A stretch of DNA of 64,000 nucleotides from JBFHRE01 sp041746105 (lineage in GTDB: Bacteria > Actinomycetota > Acidimicrobiia > Spongiisociales > ZC4RG35): the NCBI GenBank assembly GCA_041746105.1, contig JBGTHP010000017.1, positions 1-64,000 of the forward strand, written 5' to 3'. Each line of letters begins with the position of its first letter. Position 1 is the first letter of the stretch. Positions 9,420-17,277 of this stretch are shown here, one piece after another. The translations under genes and the position numbers were made by a program. The notes under the pieces were generated by a model. It saw only the letters and a program-made list of their open reading frames with translations. It did no database searches and was not told where the DNA came from.

Positions 9420-9620
9420 ATCGCATCCTCCTGGTTTGTCGATACTTTCCACACTGAGGAGTTCTCCCCAGACAACAAAAAAGGCAGCACATGGATTGCT
9501 GCCTACACCGGTTCAATCCGGTGAACCGGGACACGGCACCGATTTTCGATTGTGTCCCGAACAACCTCGGCGCACGTAAACGTGGCCAGGTGGGAAGCAG
9601 CTGCCTCCACTTGAAGCTCT
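9420..9620 (-). promoter_or_regulatory. Structured infC leader with attenuator
   Basis: Between ribH and infC the minus strand can form three successive hairpins: GGGACAC/GTGTCCC (9558-9552 with 9534-9528), CCGGTTCA/TGAACCGG (9529-9522 with 9515-9508) and a terminator stem (9503-9483) followed by six T. An upstream GGCAGC (9605-9600) could pair with the terminator's 3' arm as an antiterminator. Attenuating leaders that respond to L20 or IF-3 are known ahead of infC-rpmI-rplT in other bacteria. Whether this one works that way is inference. Confidence 0.5.
9477..9503 (-). terminator. Intrinsic terminator upstream of infC
   Basis: Minus-strand stem GGCAGCA / TGCTGCC with a seven-base loop, followed directly by TTTTTT (9482-9477). 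It can end transcripts arriving from ribH and, since it lies in the infC leader, may also act as an attenuator. Confidence 0.75.
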
Positions 9621-9691
9621 GTTGTGAAGAGAAGTGTATCTCGCAGAACTCGATCCGGAAAGTCGATGAACCTCCGAGTGTCGCCCGGCGG

Positions 9692-10156
9692 TCAGAGACT
9701 CTTGATCCCCGAAAGGACTTTCAGGGTCTCGAGAAGGGCACCGGCGGCCTCGGAACCCTTGTTGCCGCTACCAGGCCGGGAGCGTTCGACGGCGTGGTCG
9801 TACTCGCGAACGGTGAGAACGGCATTGGCAACCGGCCGTCCGGTGCGCAGGGCAACTTCCGTGATCGCTCTGGCGGCTTCCATGCTGACGTATTCATAGT
9901 GGTCGGTCTCGCCCTTGATGACCGCTCCTACACACACCACTGCTGCACACCCGGCATCGATGAGAGCGAGGGCCGTAACGCCCAACTCGAGTGCTCCCGG
10001 CACCCTGGCCACGACGATGTCTTCGATTCCGGCAGCCTCGAACACTCCGATGGCCGCGGACGCGAGGTTCTCGGTGATCGCTGCGTTAAAGGTCGAAACC
10101 GCCACACCGACTCGTTCGGGGACGCCTCCTTCTGCTGATATCTCACGAAGAGGCAT
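9692..10156 (-). CDS. ribH: 6,7-dimethyl-8-ribityllumazine synthase
   Basis: Penultimate step of riboflavin synthesis, condensing 5-amino-6-ribitylamino-uracil with dihydroxybutanone phosphate. The 154 residues include the SxFN substrate motif (VSTFNAAITENL), VPGALELGVTAL, the GAVIKGETDHYEYV catalytic segment with its conserved histidine, and GRPVANAVLT. It overlaps the 3' end of ribBA by 14 bases and is the last gene of the rib set. A terminator-like hairpin lies about 190 bases downstream. Confidence 0.96.
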   Translation of the reverse strand: MPLREISAEGGVPERVGVAVSTFNAAITENLASAAIGVFEAAGIEDIVVARVPGALELGVTALALIDAGCAAVVCVGAVIKGETDHYEYVSMEAARAITEVALRTGRPVANAVLTVREYDHAVERSRPGSGNKGSEAAGALLETLKVLSGIKSL

Positions 10157-11366
10157 CGGCGTCGCCTTCGAATCTGTGGCCCAGTTTGTCGCGTTTGGTC
10201 TCGAGGTACCTCTCGTTGTGCGAGTTCGGCTCGACGGTCAGGGGCACTCGCTCGGAAATGATCAGGCCGTATCCTTCGATCCCGGCTCGTTTGGTTGGAT
10301 TGTTGGTGAGCAGGCGCATCGATCTCACCCCGAGGTCGTAAAGGATCTGAGCGCCCATCCCGTAATCGCGCGCATCCACCGGCAACCCGAGATCCTGATT
10401 CGCTTCGACCGTGTCACGCCCAGAATCCTGAAGTCCGTAGGCAGCAAGCTTGGAAAAAAGACCTATGCCCCGACCCTCATGACCTCGGATGTAGAGAACC
10501 ACCCCTCGACCTTCTGTGGCGACCTTCTCGAGGGCACGATCGAGTTGAGCACCGCAGTCACAACGTAGGCTTCCAAATACGTCCCCCGTCAAACACTCGG
10601 AATGGACCCGGGTGAGAACATCGGCGCCTTCGCCGATCTCCCCTCTGACCAAGGCCATGTGCTCGCGCCCGTCGAGCCGGCTTCTGAACCCGATCGCCTT
10701 GAACCACCCGTGCTTGGTCGGAATCGGAGCTTCGACGACCCTCTCGACAAGGATTTCCTCTTGTGATCGCCTCAGAGCGATCAGGTCGGCGATGCTGCCG
10801 AGAAGGAGGTTGTGTTCTTTGGCAAACCGCTCGAGTTCTGGAAGCCGGGCGACGGAACCGTCGTCATTCATTATCTCGGCGAGGACACCTGCCGGCTGCA
10901 GGCCTGCAAGCCGCGCTAGGTCGACTGCCGCCTCGGTGTGTCCGGCGCGTTTGAGGACCCCTCCGGGATCAGCCCTGAGTGGGAAGATGTGACCCGGTCG
11001 GGCAAGATCCTCTGGTCGCGTCGAAGGCTCGAGCACGACTTTGATCGTTTTGGTCCGGTCGGAGGCCGAGATTCCGGTACTGATTCCGTCACGGGCGTCG
11101 ATCGATTGAGTGAACGCGGTGTGGCGGCGATCGGTATTGATCCTCACCATCTGAGGTAGAGAAAGGTGGTCCAACTTCTCCTCGGTCAACGGCAGGCAGA
11201 TGATTCCCGAGGTGTGTCGGATCATAAAGGCCATCTGGGATTCGCTGATCAACTCGGCAGCGACGATCAGATCCCCTTCGTTTTCGCGGTCGGCGTCATC
11301 GACGACGATCACCATTTCACCACGCCCAATTGCGGCGATCACATCTCGGGGATCGGAAAAACTCAT
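10143..11366 (-). CDS. ribBA: Bifunctional 3,4-dihydroxy-2-butanone-4-phosphate synthase / GTP cyclohydrolase II
   Basis: Supplies both branches of riboflavin synthesis. The N-terminal RibB domain (about 1-200) shows DDADRENEGDLIVAAE, the acidic loop that binds magnesium. The C-terminal RibA domain (about 210-400) carries RVHSECLTGDVFGSLRCDC with the zinc-binding cysteines and GHEGRGIGLFSK. The 407-residue length fits the actinobacterial fusion. Start and stop overlap ribE and ribH. Confidence 0.97.
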   Translation of the reverse strand: MSFSDPRDVIAAIGRGEMVIVVDDADRENEGDLIVAAELISESQMAFMIRHTSGIICLPLTEEKLDHLSLPQMVRINTDRRHTAFTQSIDARDGISTGISASDRTKTIKVVLEPSTRPEDLARPGHIFPLRADPGGVLKRAGHTEAAVDLARLAGLQPAGVLAEIMNDDGSVARLPELERFAKEHNLLLGSIADLIALRRSQEEILVERVVEAPIPTKHGWFKAIGFRSRLDGREHMALVRGEIGEGADVLTRVHSECLTGDVFGSLRCDCGAQLDRALEKVATEGRGVVLYIRGHEGRGIGLFSKLAAYGLQDSGRDTVEANQDLGLPVDARDYGMGAQILYDLGVRSMRLLTNNPTKRAGIEGYGLIISERVPLTVEPNSHNERYLETKRDKLGHRFEGDADASS

Positions 11367-11956
11367 GTGTCAACCCTCGACAGGAGTCGCTCGACGTATT
11401 TGGCGAGGATATCCGCCTCCAGGTTGACCTGATCCCCCGGCTGGAGCGACCCCATGGTGGTCACCTCCATCGTGTGCGGAATGAGCGCAACCTCGAAATC
11501 TGCACCGTCGATACGAGCAACGGTGAGGCTGACTCCCTGGACGGTGACGGAACCCTTTTCCACCAGATAGGCCGCCACGGCTGAGGGAGCAGATATGGCG
11601 AAACGCCAGCCCGTTCCTTCACGATCTACTTTCGTGATACGGCCTACACCGTCTACGTGACCTTGCACGATGTGACCGTCAAAGCGCCCGGTCGCGATCA
11701 TTGCCCTCTCGAGATTGACGGCCGAACCTTCTCTCGCAGAACTCAGCGATGTCCGTTCCAACGTTTCCATCACCAACTCGACGTCGAACCAACCCTGGGC
11801 GGAATCGACCACCGTGAGGCAGGCGCCGTCGACCGAAACCGAACTCCCGAGCGGGAGCGCGCCAAAATCGTCGCTGTCGATTCGGAACCGCATGCCGGCA
11901 TCAGAGCCGCTGACGCGACTGACAACACCAACGGACTCGATGATCCCTGTAAACAT
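11363..11956 (-). CDS. ribE: Riboflavin synthase alpha chain
   Basis: Final step of riboflavin synthesis, dismuting two lumazine molecules. The 197-residue protein begins MFTGIIESVGVV and contains two lumazine-binding repeats, each with a G-S-V-S-V-D-G-A-C-L-T / GSVTVQGVSLTV type motif and the GHVDGVG segment. It is coupled to ribBA by a four-base overlap. A 43-base gap separates it from ribD. Confidence 0.96.
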   Translation of the reverse strand: MFTGIIESVGVVSRVSGSDAGMRFRIDSDDFGALPLGSSVSVDGACLTVVDSAQGWFDVELVMETLERTSLSSAREGSAVNLERAMIATGRFDGHIVQGHVDGVGRITKVDREGTGWRFAISAPSAVAAYLVEKGSVTVQGVSLTVARIDGADFEVALIPHTMEVTTMGSLQPGDQVNLEADILAKYVERLLSRVDT

Positions 11957-11999
11957 CGTGCAAGAGTCTAGGAGTGCGGCGAGAGACCGCCCACGGCCT

Positions 12000-13010
12000 T
12001 CACCGGCGCGGCACCCATTCCACCCTCAGATCCGACCCCAGCCTGGTCACGTCGACAATGTCGATGTCGGAGGCATGGTCGAGTGAACCAAAGACGTCGC
12101 CGAACACACCCCGGCCGATGCCTCCCGCCAGCTTCGCGGCCAAATAGAAGACGCCACGATCGACCAATCCTGCTGCGAGCAAGGAAGTTTGGAGACCGGA
12201 CCCACCCTCCACGAGAACCTCGAGCAGGCCGTGACCGGCCAGATCGGCGGCCATCGCTCCCAGGTCGACCCGTCGTTCAGATGGCTCCGGCCAGAAGATG
12301 AGCGGATCACCCTTGAAAACCCGCAACGAGTCAGGAAGTGGGCGCACACCTTTGACAACGACCGGGCGGGGCTGGGGTCCGTCGTAGCCGGGAATGCGGA
12401 CGGTGAGGAGCGGATCGTCTGCCAGGACGGTGCCCGATCCAACAACGACGGCGTCGGCCTCGGCTCTGAGTTTGTGACCATCGAGGCGGGCCTCCTCACC
12501 ACTGATCCATTGGGAGGTCCCGTCGAGCGCTGCCACCTGACCATCCAGGGTCATGGCCGCCTTGATGGTGAACCTGGGCCGCCCGGTTCGGCGATGGTGG
12601 AAATAGGCCGGATCCGCCGACTCGATCATGAGATTGTCGCCGAAGTCGATCACGTCGACACCTGCCGCCAACAAACGGGCTCGTCCGGCACCCGCCACCC
12701 TGGTGTCAGGGTCGATGGCACCGATCACGACGGTTTTGATTCCGGCCTCGATGATTGCCTCGGTACAAGGCCCAGTTCGTCCTTGGTGGTGGCACGGTTC
12801 GAGCGTGACGACCAGGGTGGAGCCCGCTGGGATCGTCTCGACGCTCTCGAGCGCAACAACTTCGGCGTGCGGCCGGCCAACCGCTCGATGAGATCCGGAG
12901 CCGATGATTTGGCCGTCTGCGTCGATCAGAACGGCGCCGACCCGCGGATTTGGGTGAGGTCGCTCCTGGGAAGCCAGTTCGAGCGCCAGGCCCATCGGTA
13001 CCTGGTACAC
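12000..13010 (-). CDS. ribD: Bifunctional riboflavin deaminase/reductase
   Basis: Deaminates and then reduces the pyrimidine intermediate of riboflavin synthesis. The N-terminal deaminase domain has the zinc motif PHAEVVALE and EPCHHQGRTGPC. The C-terminal reductase domain has TLDGQVAALDGTSQWISGE and the GSGTVLADDP loop. The 336-residue length is usual. GTG at 13010 is taken as start; an in-frame ATG at 12995 is an alternative. It follows the response regulator gene after one base, so an FMN riboswitch directly upstream is ruled out. Confidence 0.95.
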   Translation of the reverse strand: MYQVPMGLALELASQERPHPNPRVGAVLIDADGQIIGSGSHRAVGRPHAEVVALESVETIPAGSTLVVTLEPCHHQGRTGPCTEAIIEAGIKTVVIGAIDPDTRVAGAGRARLLAAGVDVIDFGDNLMIESADPAYFHHRRTGRPRFTIKAAMTLDGQVAALDGTSQWISGEEARLDGHKLRAEADAVVVGSGTVLADDPLLTVRIPGYDGPQPRPVVVKGVRPLPDSLRVFKGDPLIFWPEPSERRVDLGAMAADLAGHGLLEVLVEGGSGLQTSLLAAGLVDRGVFYLAAKLAGGIGRGVFGDVFGSLDHASDIDIVDVTRLGSDLRVEWVPRR

Positions 13011-13011
13011 G

Positions 13012-13941
13012 TCAGGGACTACGACGGTCGATCTTGTAGGAGGACCCCGGCTGTTTCTTGGCGAATTCTTTCATCTCGACCGCCACCGCCGATGCCTCCC
13101 ATTGTGATGCAACCGGCCGGTGCAGGTTGGATACCACGCCCATGGACATCGAGACCATGGGAAACGCGTAGCGCTCCCCGCGACGGTCGGTCACTTCGAT
13201 GTAACCCTTCATCGCATCCGCCGTGTCGTAGTAGTCGAGGATGCCGTCATCGAAACGGTCGATGACGGATTTGCAGAACCCCTCCGCCAGCGCGCCATCG
13301 GTGACGACGACGAAATCGTCACCACCCACATGACCCACGAACCCGCTTTCATCACCGACATCGTCGACTGCCGCCACCAAAACGTCGGCGGAGAACTTGA
13401 TCACCTGGTCGCCTCGCATGAAGCCGTAGTGATCGTTGAAGGCTTTGAAATTGTCGAGGTCGCAGTGGATCAAAGCGAAGGGCTGGCCGGATTCGATCCG
13501 GCTCTCGAGCTCCGTTCCAATTCGGAAGTTGCCGGGAAGCCCGGTCAATGGAGAGGTGTCGCGAGCCGCCTTGGTGCGCCGGAGGACCGCCTTCACCCTT
13601 GCAACCAGCTCCTCCACATCGAATGGCTTGGAGATGTAGTCGTCCGCTCCCAGCTCGAGCCCTTCGACACGGTCTTCGGTGAGTCCGCGTGCGGTGAGGA
13701 GAACGATCGAGGTCTGCGCAAGGCTCGGGTGCGAGCGCATCTTGCGGAGTGCCGAAAGGCCATCCATCCGGGGCATCATGATGTCCATGAGAACCAATTC
13801 GGGGGGATTGGCCACCGCCGCCTGCAGCGCCTCTGCCCCGTCATAGGCCATCGACACGTCAAAGCCTTCGAGTTCCAGATTGATTCTGACGACTCGAACG
13901 ATATCTTCGTCGTCGTCGACAACCAGGATCTTTTCGCTCAT
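13012..13941 (-). CDS. Response regulator with GGDEF-type output domain (GGDDF)
   Basis: An N-terminal receiver domain (about 1-122) has the acidic pocket (VDDDEDI), phospho-acceptor Asp53 in LMDIMMPRMDG and Lys105 in YISKPFD. It is followed by a diguanylate-cyclase-fold domain (about 128-300) with LTGLPGN, HCDLDNFKAFND and GGDDF at 206-210 in place of GG(D/E)EF. The fourth motif position, normally a metal-binding glutamate, is aspartate, so cyclase activity is uncertain. No cognate histidine kinase is in the window. The gene lies between rpe and ribD in the same transcript and overlaps rpe by four bases. Confidence 0.88.
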   Translation of the reverse strand: MSEKILVVDDDEDIVRVVRINLELEGFDVSMAYDGAEALQAAVANPPELVLMDIMMPRMDGLSALRKMRSHPSLAQTSIVLLTARGLTEDRVEGLELGADDYISKPFDVEELVARVKAVLRRTKAARDTSPLTGLPGNFRIGTELESRIESGQPFALIHCDLDNFKAFNDHYGFMRGDQVIKFSADVLVAAVDDVGDESGFVGHVGGDDFVVVTDGALAEGFCKSVIDRFDDGILDYYDTADAMKGYIEVTDRRGERYAFPMVSMSMGVVSNLHRPVASQWEASAVAVEMKEFAKKQPGSSYKIDRRSP

Positions 13942-14615
13942 TTTGCCTCGATCATCGATCGCAATTCCCTTGCCGCGGCACCCGGGTTGGATGCCCCAAA
14001 GATGGCGGTACCGGCCACGAACACGTTGACCCCGGCATTGCGAGCGCGAACGACGTTGTCGATCTTGATGCCGCCATCTATTTGGATATCGGCCTTCAAA
14101 CCGTGCTCCTCAACCCATTTTCGAGCGCTCTCACACTTCGACAGAACTTCCGGGATGAAGGACTGTCCTCCAAATCCGGGGTGTACCGACATGATCAATA
14201 GGAGATCGCACTGTTCTGCGAAGGGCTCGATCCCTTCCCATGGAGTGTCGGGCGACACCGCCAAACCCACCCGCAACCCGAGATCACGGGCACTTTTGAT
14301 CACAGAGGTCGGGTCGGTCGCAGCCTCGATGTGAAAGCTCACGCTGTCGGCGCCCGCCTCGGCCAGCGCCGGCAACAAGGCGTCGGGGTTGGTGGTCATG
14401 AGATGGCAATCAAATTCGAGGCGGCTCGCCGGTCGGAGCGAAGCGATCACCGGAATCCCAAAACTGAGATTGGGAACAAAATGTCCGTCCATCACATCGA
14501 GGTGGAGCATCTCGACGTCATTCTCGATGGCCGCCACCTGTTCCCCCAGTCGCCCGAAATCGGCCGCCAGGAGTGACGGCGCCAATTTCACCGATCCGAA
14601 TTCAGATGCTGGCAC
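13938..14615 (-). CDS. rpe: Ribulose-phosphate 3-epimerase
   Basis: Interconverts ribulose-5-phosphate and xylulose-5-phosphate. This is a TIM-barrel enzyme of 225 residues with APSLLAADFGRLGEQ, the metal-binding LHLDVMDGHFVPNLSFG, SFHIEA, MSVHPGFGGQSFIPE and QIDGGIK. It supplies ribulose-5-phosphate, the substrate of RibB, which may explain its place upstream of the rib genes. It is coupled to the response regulator by a four-base overlap. Confidence 0.97.
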   Translation of the reverse strand: MPASEFGSVKLAPSLLAADFGRLGEQVAAIENDVEMLHLDVMDGHFVPNLSFGIPVIASLRPASRLEFDCHLMTTNPDALLPALAEAGADSVSFHIEAATDPTSVIKSARDLGLRVGLAVSPDTPWEGIEPFAEQCDLLLIMSVHPGFGGQSFIPEVLSKCESARKWVEEHGLKADIQIDGGIKIDNVVRARNAGVNVFVAGTAIFGASNPGAAARELRSMIEAK

Positions 14616-14653
14616 GCCCTGAGTCTATCGACCTATACCGCCGCGCACTCTGA

Positions 14654-15811
14654 TCACCGCTCGAAGATGCAGACGAACATCCCGTCAGTCGGGCCTAGAT
14701 CCGGTGAAAGCAGCCAGCCATCTCCCCATGGCCTGCCTGGAAGCAAGGCGGGAGCCCTGCCGCCCAATCCGCCAACCACCTCGATGGTTTCGGCAGGCGT
14801 CACCGTGCACACCGAATACACCAGGCGTCCACCCGGCCGAACCAGGTCGAGCGCCACCCCGAGCATGTCACGCTGAATCGCTGCCAGCCGGTTCATGCCT
14901 TCTGGCGTCACGTTGTAACGAACCTCCGGCCGGCGGCGGAGGGTGCCGAGCCCCGTGCACGGGGCGTCTACCAAAACTCGGTCGAAGGTGGCCGGTCGAA
15001 AGGGTGGCCTGGTTCCGTCGGCGACCACCCAGGAGGCACCGGGCACTCGCCCCGCCCCCGTTTTCACCCTTCGACGATGGCTGTCGGCCGCTACCACCCG
15101 AGCCCCGAGATCGAGAAGATGTGAGGTTTTCCCACCTGGGGCGGCGGCCATGTCGAGCACCAACATGCCCGGTTCAACTCCGAGTGAGTTTCCGACCGCG
15201 ACCGATGAAGGGTCCTGAACCCTGGCGTTGGCGGGCGGCGCACCGTTTGACCAGATCCAGGCGTCCGCGATCCCGGCCACGGGTTGAGCACCCTCGATCG
15301 GGGTGGTCGATCTCAGCCCCACCGGGGCACCTCGATCACTTGCCTTCCACAACGCCGTGGTCTCCTCACGGCCAAGCTCGTCGGCCACCACACGATCAAG
15401 CCAATCCGGTATCCCCCTATCGGATGCCGACGCCGGTTCCGGCAACGGACCCTTTTCTGCCATTCGGCGAAGCACTGCGTTGGCGAACCCACGAAACCGA
15501 GGCTCGAGCAAGGAGGCCGCCCTGACGCCGGTATCGACCACCACCGCGGTTGCCCTCTCCGGTTCGTCCGCCAACTCGAAACCAACGACTCGCAACAAGT
15601 CGAGCAGATCTTTGGAGATGCGATCCAGGGGGCGACTCGAGCAATCCGTCAGGCGGGCGTCGATCTGATTCAAGCGACGCAAAGTCCCATAGACGAGGTA
15701 TTGGGCGGTGCGAGGATCACTCGCCTCCCGGGACACGATGTTCGACCAGGCTCCTGCCCTGACCACTCGCCCGAGCGCTCTGGCGGCGTCTACTCGGTCC
15801 TGCGCGCTCAT
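14654..15811 (-). CDS. rsmB: 16S rRNA (cytosine-C5) methyltransferase RsmB-like
   Basis: SAM-dependent m5C methyltransferase expected to modify 16S rRNA. An N-terminal NusB-like domain (about 1-130) precedes the Rossmann catalytic domain with MAAAPGGKTSHLLDLGA, VLVDAPCTGLGTLRRRPE (catalytic motif IV PC) and VYSVCTVTPAE (motif VI cysteine). The frame extends to 15844, but ATG at 15811 forms a four-base overlap with the fmt stop and gives the usual N-terminus, so it is preferred (385 residues). It follows def-fmt, a conserved bacterial grouping. Confidence 0.92.
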   Translation of the reverse strand: MSAQDRVDAARALGRVVRAGAWSNIVSREASDPRTAQYLVYGTLRRLNQIDARLTDCSSRPLDRISKDLLDLLRVVGFELADEPERATAVVVDTGVRAASLLEPRFRGFANAVLRRMAEKGPLPEPASASDRGIPDWLDRVVADELGREETTALWKASDRGAPVGLRSTTPIEGAQPVAGIADAWIWSNGAPPANARVQDPSSVAVGNSLGVEPGMLVLDMAAAPGGKTSHLLDLGARVVAADSHRRRVKTGAGRVPGASWVVADGTRPPFRPATFDRVLVDAPCTGLGTLRRRPEVRYNVTPEGMNRLAAIQRDMLGVALDLVRPGGRLVYSVCTVTPAETIEVVGGLGGRAPALLPGRPWGDGWLLSPDLGPTDGMFVCIFER

Positions 15812-16710
15812 GTGACCTCTGTCAACAAGGTGCCTCTCGCCCAATCGGTTGCCGGCATCGGTCGCTTGCCTGCAGGTTGCACTGTCTCGAGGCGGAGCAA
15901 ACCGCTCCCTGTGCCCACGAGTACCGCTCCGCCAATGATGTCGATTCGACCCGGTTCGCCGGCACCGGGCAAGGACTCGGCAGCGAGGATTTTCATTGGC
16001 CCGGTCGCTGTTTCGAAAAAGGCACCGGGGCTGGGAGCCAGAGCCCGCACTCGACGCGCCAAATCAACAGACGCCGCGGAGATGTCGAGACGTCTGTCTG
16101 CGCTACGAATCTTTTGAGCATATGTGGGCTCGGTCCCTCCCTGGATGCTGGCGTATCTGGCCCCGGCCAGCCATGGCTTCAGCTCCCTGGCGAGAAGGGA
16201 TGCACCAATCACGCCGAGTCGTTCAGTCAACGTATTACCGTCGTCACTATCGGATATGGCGACCGAATGGCAAGCAATCACCGGGCCGGTATCGAGCCCG
16301 GCGTCGAGTTCCATGAGGGACACACCGGTTCTGGAATCGCCGGCTGCGATCGACGCCTGAACCGGGGCTGCCCCTCTCCATCGTGGCAATAGCGAAAAGT
16401 GGACGTTGAGATAACCAAGCCGGGACAAGGACAGGGTCCGGCGGTTCAACAGGTTCCCAAACGCCACGACCACACCTGCGTCAAAGGGCATTGCCAGCTC
16501 CAGCGCGTCCGCGACTTGTTTGGAATCGGAGGCCTCCACGACCTCGATCCCCTGATCGAGGCAGTGCTGTTTGACAGGTGTCGGAACCGGTCTGGCGGAT
16601 CGTCCTTTCGCCCGGTCGGGTTGCGTGATGACCAGTCCCACCATCGGCTGGATCGATTTCAGACTGGTCACCGCCACCTCCGGTGACCCCAGGAATACGA
16701 TCTTGGTCAC
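15808..16710 (-). CDS. fmt: Methionyl-tRNA formyltransferase
   Basis: Formylates initiator Met-tRNA. The 300-residue protein has the formyltransferase fold with FLGSPEVAVTSL at the start, LLPRWRGAAPVQASIAAGD (the HPS/LLPRWRG active-site loop), MELDAGLDTGPV and the C-terminal tRNA-binding domain. It overlaps def upstream and rsmB downstream by four bases each. Confidence 0.96.
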   Translation of the reverse strand: MTKIVFLGSPEVAVTSLKSIQPMVGLVITQPDRAKGRSARPVPTPVKQHCLDQGIEVVEASDSKQVADALELAMPFDAGVVVAFGNLLNRRTLSLSRLGYLNVHFSLLPRWRGAAPVQASIAAGDSRTGVSLMELDAGLDTGPVIACHSVAISDSDDGNTLTERLGVIGASLLARELKPWLAGARYASIQGGTEPTYAQKIRSADRRLDISAASVDLARRVRALAPSPGAFFETATGPMKILAAESLPGAGEPGRIDIIGGAVLVGTGSGLLRLETVQPAGKRPMPATDWARGTLLTEVT

Positions 16711-17219
16711 TCGAACCGGATCAGACCGAGAGCCTCGTTGCGAAGATCGCGGAGAGCCTGTTTCCGGAGGCCGGACTCGAGCCGCTCCAACAGAAGACTT
16801 CCTTGGAGATGGTCGAACTCGTGCTGAAGCACCCGTCCCATCAGCTCGTCGCCCTCGTAAGAGACCTCGGCGCCATCGAGATCGATTCCGCTGACTCGTG
16901 CATAGCCTGGACGAGTGATCGCCCAGTAATAACCGGGCACCGATAGACAGCCCTCTTCCGATTCCGACGACCCTTCCGTTGCATCCAGCGCCGGGTTGAT
17001 GACAACTCTCGGGCCCAGATCATCGTGTATGTCAAAGACAAAAACTGCTCTCGAGACGCCGATCTGGGGCGCGGCCAAACCGACCCCAGGCGCGTCGTAC
17101 ATCGTCTCGATCATGTCGGCCACGAGTTTGCGGACGCCCGCGTCGATGACCGCGACCGGCTCGGCTTTGGCCCGGAGCACCGGGTCGCCAAAGGTTCTGA
17201 TTGGAAGAATGGCCATCAT
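16707..17219 (-). CDS. def: Peptide deformylase
   Basis: Removes the N-formyl group from new proteins. It is a metalloprotease-fold enzyme of 170 residues with all three motifs: GVGLAAPQIG, EEGCLSVPGYY and QHEFDHLQG with the metal-binding histidines and catalytic glutamate. Two adjacent ATG codons start the gene. It lies 58 bases downstream of priA and overlaps fmt. Confidence 0.97.
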   Translation of the reverse strand: MMAILPIRTFGDPVLRAKAEPVAVIDAGVRKLVADMIETMYDAPGVGLAAPQIGVSRAVFVFDIHDDLGPRVVINPALDATEGSSESEEGCLSVPGYYWAITRPGYARVSGIDLDGAEVSYEGDELMGRVLQHEFDHLQGSLLLERLESGLRKQALRDLRNEALGLIRFE

Positions 17220-17277
17220 GACCTCTTGGTAAAGGAAAACCGCATCGTACCCAAGCGCCCATGGCCTCAGCGCCGAG

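Noticed and set aside
12950..13011. FMN riboswitch ahead of ribD
   Set aside because: ribD starts one base after the response regulator gene; there is no room for the aptamer.
12189..14334. Long plus-strand open frames (358 and 404 codons)
   Set aside because: They lie antisense to ribD, the response regulator and rpe, which have clear motifs. The plus-strand translations are low-complexity mirror products with no recognisable domain.
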